A stretch of DNA of 6,267 nt from JAULUH01 sp032111745 (GTDB taxonomy: Bacteria; Chloroflexota; Anaerolineae; JAAEKA01): assembly GCA_032111745.1 (NCBI GenBank), contig JAULUH010000467.1:1-6267 (forward strand), given 5' to 3'. Below the pieces are notes generated by a model that did no database searches, was not told where the DNA came from, and saw only the letters and a list, made by a program, of their open reading frames with translations. The translations under genes and the position numbers were made by a program. Shown piece by piece: positions 5,171 through 6,267 of the stretch. The first letter of the stretch is position 1. Each line of letters begins with the position of its first letter.

Positions 5171-5986
5171 ATGACACACGATACCGACCTTACAGGCCGT
5201 TGGGCGCTCATTCTAGGTGCCTCCAGCGGCTTCGGCAAGGCCAACGCCCTGGAGCTGGCTCGCCGCGGGATGAACATCTTTGGCGTGCACCTGGACCTGA
5301 AGTCTACACTGCCCCAGGCCAAACAGGTAGTGGCGGACATCGAGGCCATGGGACGGCAAGCGGTGTTCTTCAACACCAACGCCGCCGACTCCACCAAGCG
5401 CGGGCGAGTCCTGGATGCAGTCCAGGAGAAGCTGGCCAGCGAGGGCGGGCCGCAGACCATCCACCTGGTGCTGCACTCCCTGGCCTTCGGCACCTTGTTA
5501 CCCTTCATCGGCGATAACCCGGAGGAAGCCGTCTCCGAGGCCCAGATGGACATGACCCTGAACGTCATGGCCCACAGCCTGGTGTATTGGGTGCAGGACC
5601 TGATGCGCCGCCACCTGCTGGCCCAGGGCAGCCGCGTCTTCTCCATGACCAGCTCGGGATCTCACCGCATCTTCCGGAGCTACGGGGCGGTGTCAGCGGC
5701 CAAGGCGACCCTGGAGTCCCATACCCGGCAGCTGGCCTATGAGCTGGCGCCGCAGGGCATCCTGGTGAACGCCATCCAGGCCGGCGTGACCGACACCCCG
5801 GCCCTGCGCAAGATCCCGGGCCACGAGCGCCTGATCCGGTTTGCGACCGAGTTCAACCCGGCCGGCCGTATGACCACAGAGCAGGACGTCGCCAGCACCA
5901 TTGCGGCGCTGGCCGATCCGCGGGTAACGTGGGTGAGCGGGTCGGTCATCTTCGTGGATGGGGGTGAGGACATCGTCGGCGCGTAG
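5171..5986 (+). CDS. Enoyl-ACP reductase, FabL/FabI-like SDR
   Basis: This 271-aa short-chain dehydrogenase has the features of divergent SDR enoyl-ACP reductases, which reduce trans-2-enoyl-ACP with NAD(P)H in the last step of each fatty-acid elongation round. The nucleotide-binding turn is GASSGFG (residues 16-22). LHSLAFG (101-107) matches the HSxAF segment of FabI. The catalytic pair is Tyr171 and Lys178 in YGAVSAAKATLE, that is Tyr-x6-Lys, the spacing of FabI/FabL rather than the Tyr-x3-Lys of ordinary SDRs such as FabG. The C-terminal half (LAYELAPQGILVNAIQAG, then DTPALRKIPG, NPAGRM and VIFVDGG) resembles Bacillus FabL more than FabI. The start at 5171 places the Rossmann fold about 11 residues in, as usual. 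The gene stands alone between two hairpin regions. It could instead act on a related enoyl or 3-oxo thioester; the FabL/FabI-type assignment is good, the exact symbol is not certain. Confidence 0.85.
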   Translation: MTHDTDLTGRWALILGASSGFGKANALELARRGMNIFGVHLDLKSTLPQAKQVVADIEAMGRQAVFFNTNAADSTKRGRVLDAVQEKLASEGGPQTIHLVLHSLAFGTLLPFIGDNPEEAVSEAQMDMTLNVMAHSLVYWVQDLMRRHLLAQGSRVFSMTSSGSHRIFRSYGAVSAAKATLESHTRQLAYELAPQGILVNAIQAGVTDTPALRKIPGHERLIRFATEFNPAGRMTTEQDVASTIAALADPRVTWVSGSVIFVDGGEDIVGA

Positions 5987-6020
5987 CCGTCCCAACCGGG
6001 GGTTTCTGCACACAGATCGA

Positions 6021-6043
6021 GCCGCCAGGGAGTTCCTGGCGGC
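6021..6043 (+). terminator. Terminator-like hairpin after the enoyl reductase
   Basis: GCCGCCAGG (6021-6029) pairs perfectly with CCTGGCGGC (6035-6043) over a five-base loop, 34 nt after the stop of the reductase gene. The downstream sequence AGTTGGTTTCT is only moderately T-rich, so termination efficiency is uncertain, but position and stem strength fit a transcript end. Confidence 0.6.
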
Positions 6044-6065
6044 AGTTGGTTTCTGGGCGTGCAGT

Positions 6066-6095
6066 CGTAGAGACGCAAGGTTTTGCGTCTCTACG
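6066..6095. repeat. 30-nt palindrome, copy 1 (TAGAGACG family)
   Basis: CGTAGAGACGCAA (6066-6078) pairs perfectly with TTGCGTCTCTACG (6083-6095) around a GGTT loop. T6065 and A6096 extend the stem. An outer eight-base inverted repeat GCGTGCAG (6057-6064) / CTGCACGC (6103-6110) encloses this copy, so the full structure can span 6057-6110. Similar GTAGAGACG palindromes are, from memory, abundant in Chloroflexota and some cyanobacterial genomes; no coding content. Confidence 0.9.
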
Positions 6096-6112
6096 ATGCG
6101 GTCTGCACGCGC

Positions 6113-6142
6113 CGTAGAGACGCAAGGTTTTGCGTCTCTACG
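6113..6142. repeat. 30-nt palindrome, copy 2, identical to copy 1
   Basis: All 30 bases are identical to 6066-6095, offset by 47 nt, with an unrelated 17-nt spacer (6096-6112) between the copies. It forms the same 13-bp stem with a four-base loop. It lies about 30 bases before the -35 region of the next promoter. Confidence 0.9.
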
Positions 6143-6171
6143 TGACCTGAGCGCCCACGTTCACCTGGAGA

Positions 6172-6200
6172 TTTGCTTCCCGGACTAGTTGGTGTATAAT
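6172..6200 (+). promoter_or_regulatory. Promoter for the gene leaving the right edge
   Basis: A perfect -10 box TATAAT (6195-6200) is preceded by TTTGCT (6172-6177, 17-bp spacer) or, one base along, TTGCTT (16-bp spacer). Transcription would begin near 6207, about 40 nt before the ATG at 6247. Confidence 0.6.
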
Positions 6201-6246
6201 CTTTGCTGTTGCAGTTATTCGCATCTACAAATCAGGACGTTATCTA

Positions 6247-6267
6247 ATGCCGTGTCATGAAGAAGCG
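6247..6267 (+). CDS. Start of a gene cut by the window edge (7 codons visible)
   Basis: ATG 6247 opens a frame reading MPCHEEA to the edge. AGGA (6234-6237) lies 9 nt upstream, and a promoter ends 46 nt before it. Too little is visible to name a product. A second ATG at 6257 in another frame (MKK...) is possible but has poorer ribosome-site spacing. Confidence 0.4.

Noticed and set aside
4720..5517. Frame overlapping the thiolase end, the hairpin and the reductase start
   Set aside because: It crosses a perfect hairpin and two genes in a different frame, and its translation is low-complexity.
6066..6142. CRISPR-like repeat pair
   Set aside because: There are only two units, a 17-nt spacer, and the repeats are complete palindromes with a short loop; no cas gene is visible.

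Overview
The window is GC-rich bacterial DNA with dense coding on the + strand only. Short GC-rich palindromes with a TAGAGACG stem, -35/-10 promoters of the housekeeping type, and an adrenodoxin-reductase-like flavoprotein next to a thiolase and a FabL-like reductase together suggest a Chloroflexota-type genome (Anaerolineae or Caldilineae-like). That placement is an inference from style and memory of such genomes, not from a marker gene. No rRNA, tRNA, CRISPR array, transposase or phage gene was seen.

Layout. (1) Positions 2-1459: the 3' part of a GATase1-like protein gene (PF07090 type), followed after 15 nt by a divergent cyanophycinase-like gene. Both products have the class I glutamine-amidotransferase/cyanophycinase type of fold, and in both the residue expected to be the nucleophile seems to be replaced. 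(2) Positions 1483-2202: a self-contained small transcription unit. It has a promoter with TTGGCG, a 17-nt spacer and TACAAT, then two small predicted membrane proteins of 117 and 67 aa, then a probable terminator. The 67-aa protein carries a perfectly periodic five-glycine zipper. (3) Positions 2222-4936: a promoter with TTGTGT, a 17-nt spacer and TATAAT, then a 454-aa FAD/NADP oxidoreductase with a GTG start and strong Shine-Dalgarno, then a 398-aa acetoacetyl-CoA-type thiolase 34 nt downstream. (4) Positions 4937-5170: an intergenic region dominated by a perfect 27-bp hairpin. (5) Positions 5171-5986: a FabL/FabI-type enoyl-ACP reductase (SDR with Tyr-x6-Lys). (6) Positions 5987-6267: a terminator-like hairpin, two identical 30-nt palindromes 47 nt apart, a promoter, and the first codons of a gene that runs off the window.

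How it fits together. The thiolase (acetyl-CoA to or from acetoacetyl-CoA) and the enoyl reductase (last step of each fatty-acid elongation cycle) point to acyl-chain metabolism. The FAD/NADP enzyme in the thiolase operon could supply or balance electrons between NADPH and a small carrier. The upstream GATase-like/cyanophycinase-like pair and the two membrane proteins have no assigned function. I see no clearly novel defence or mobile system. The best leads are the active-site-altered cyanophycinase-like protein with its fold-related neighbour, the glycine-zipper membrane-protein pair, and the family of TAGAGACG palindromes.
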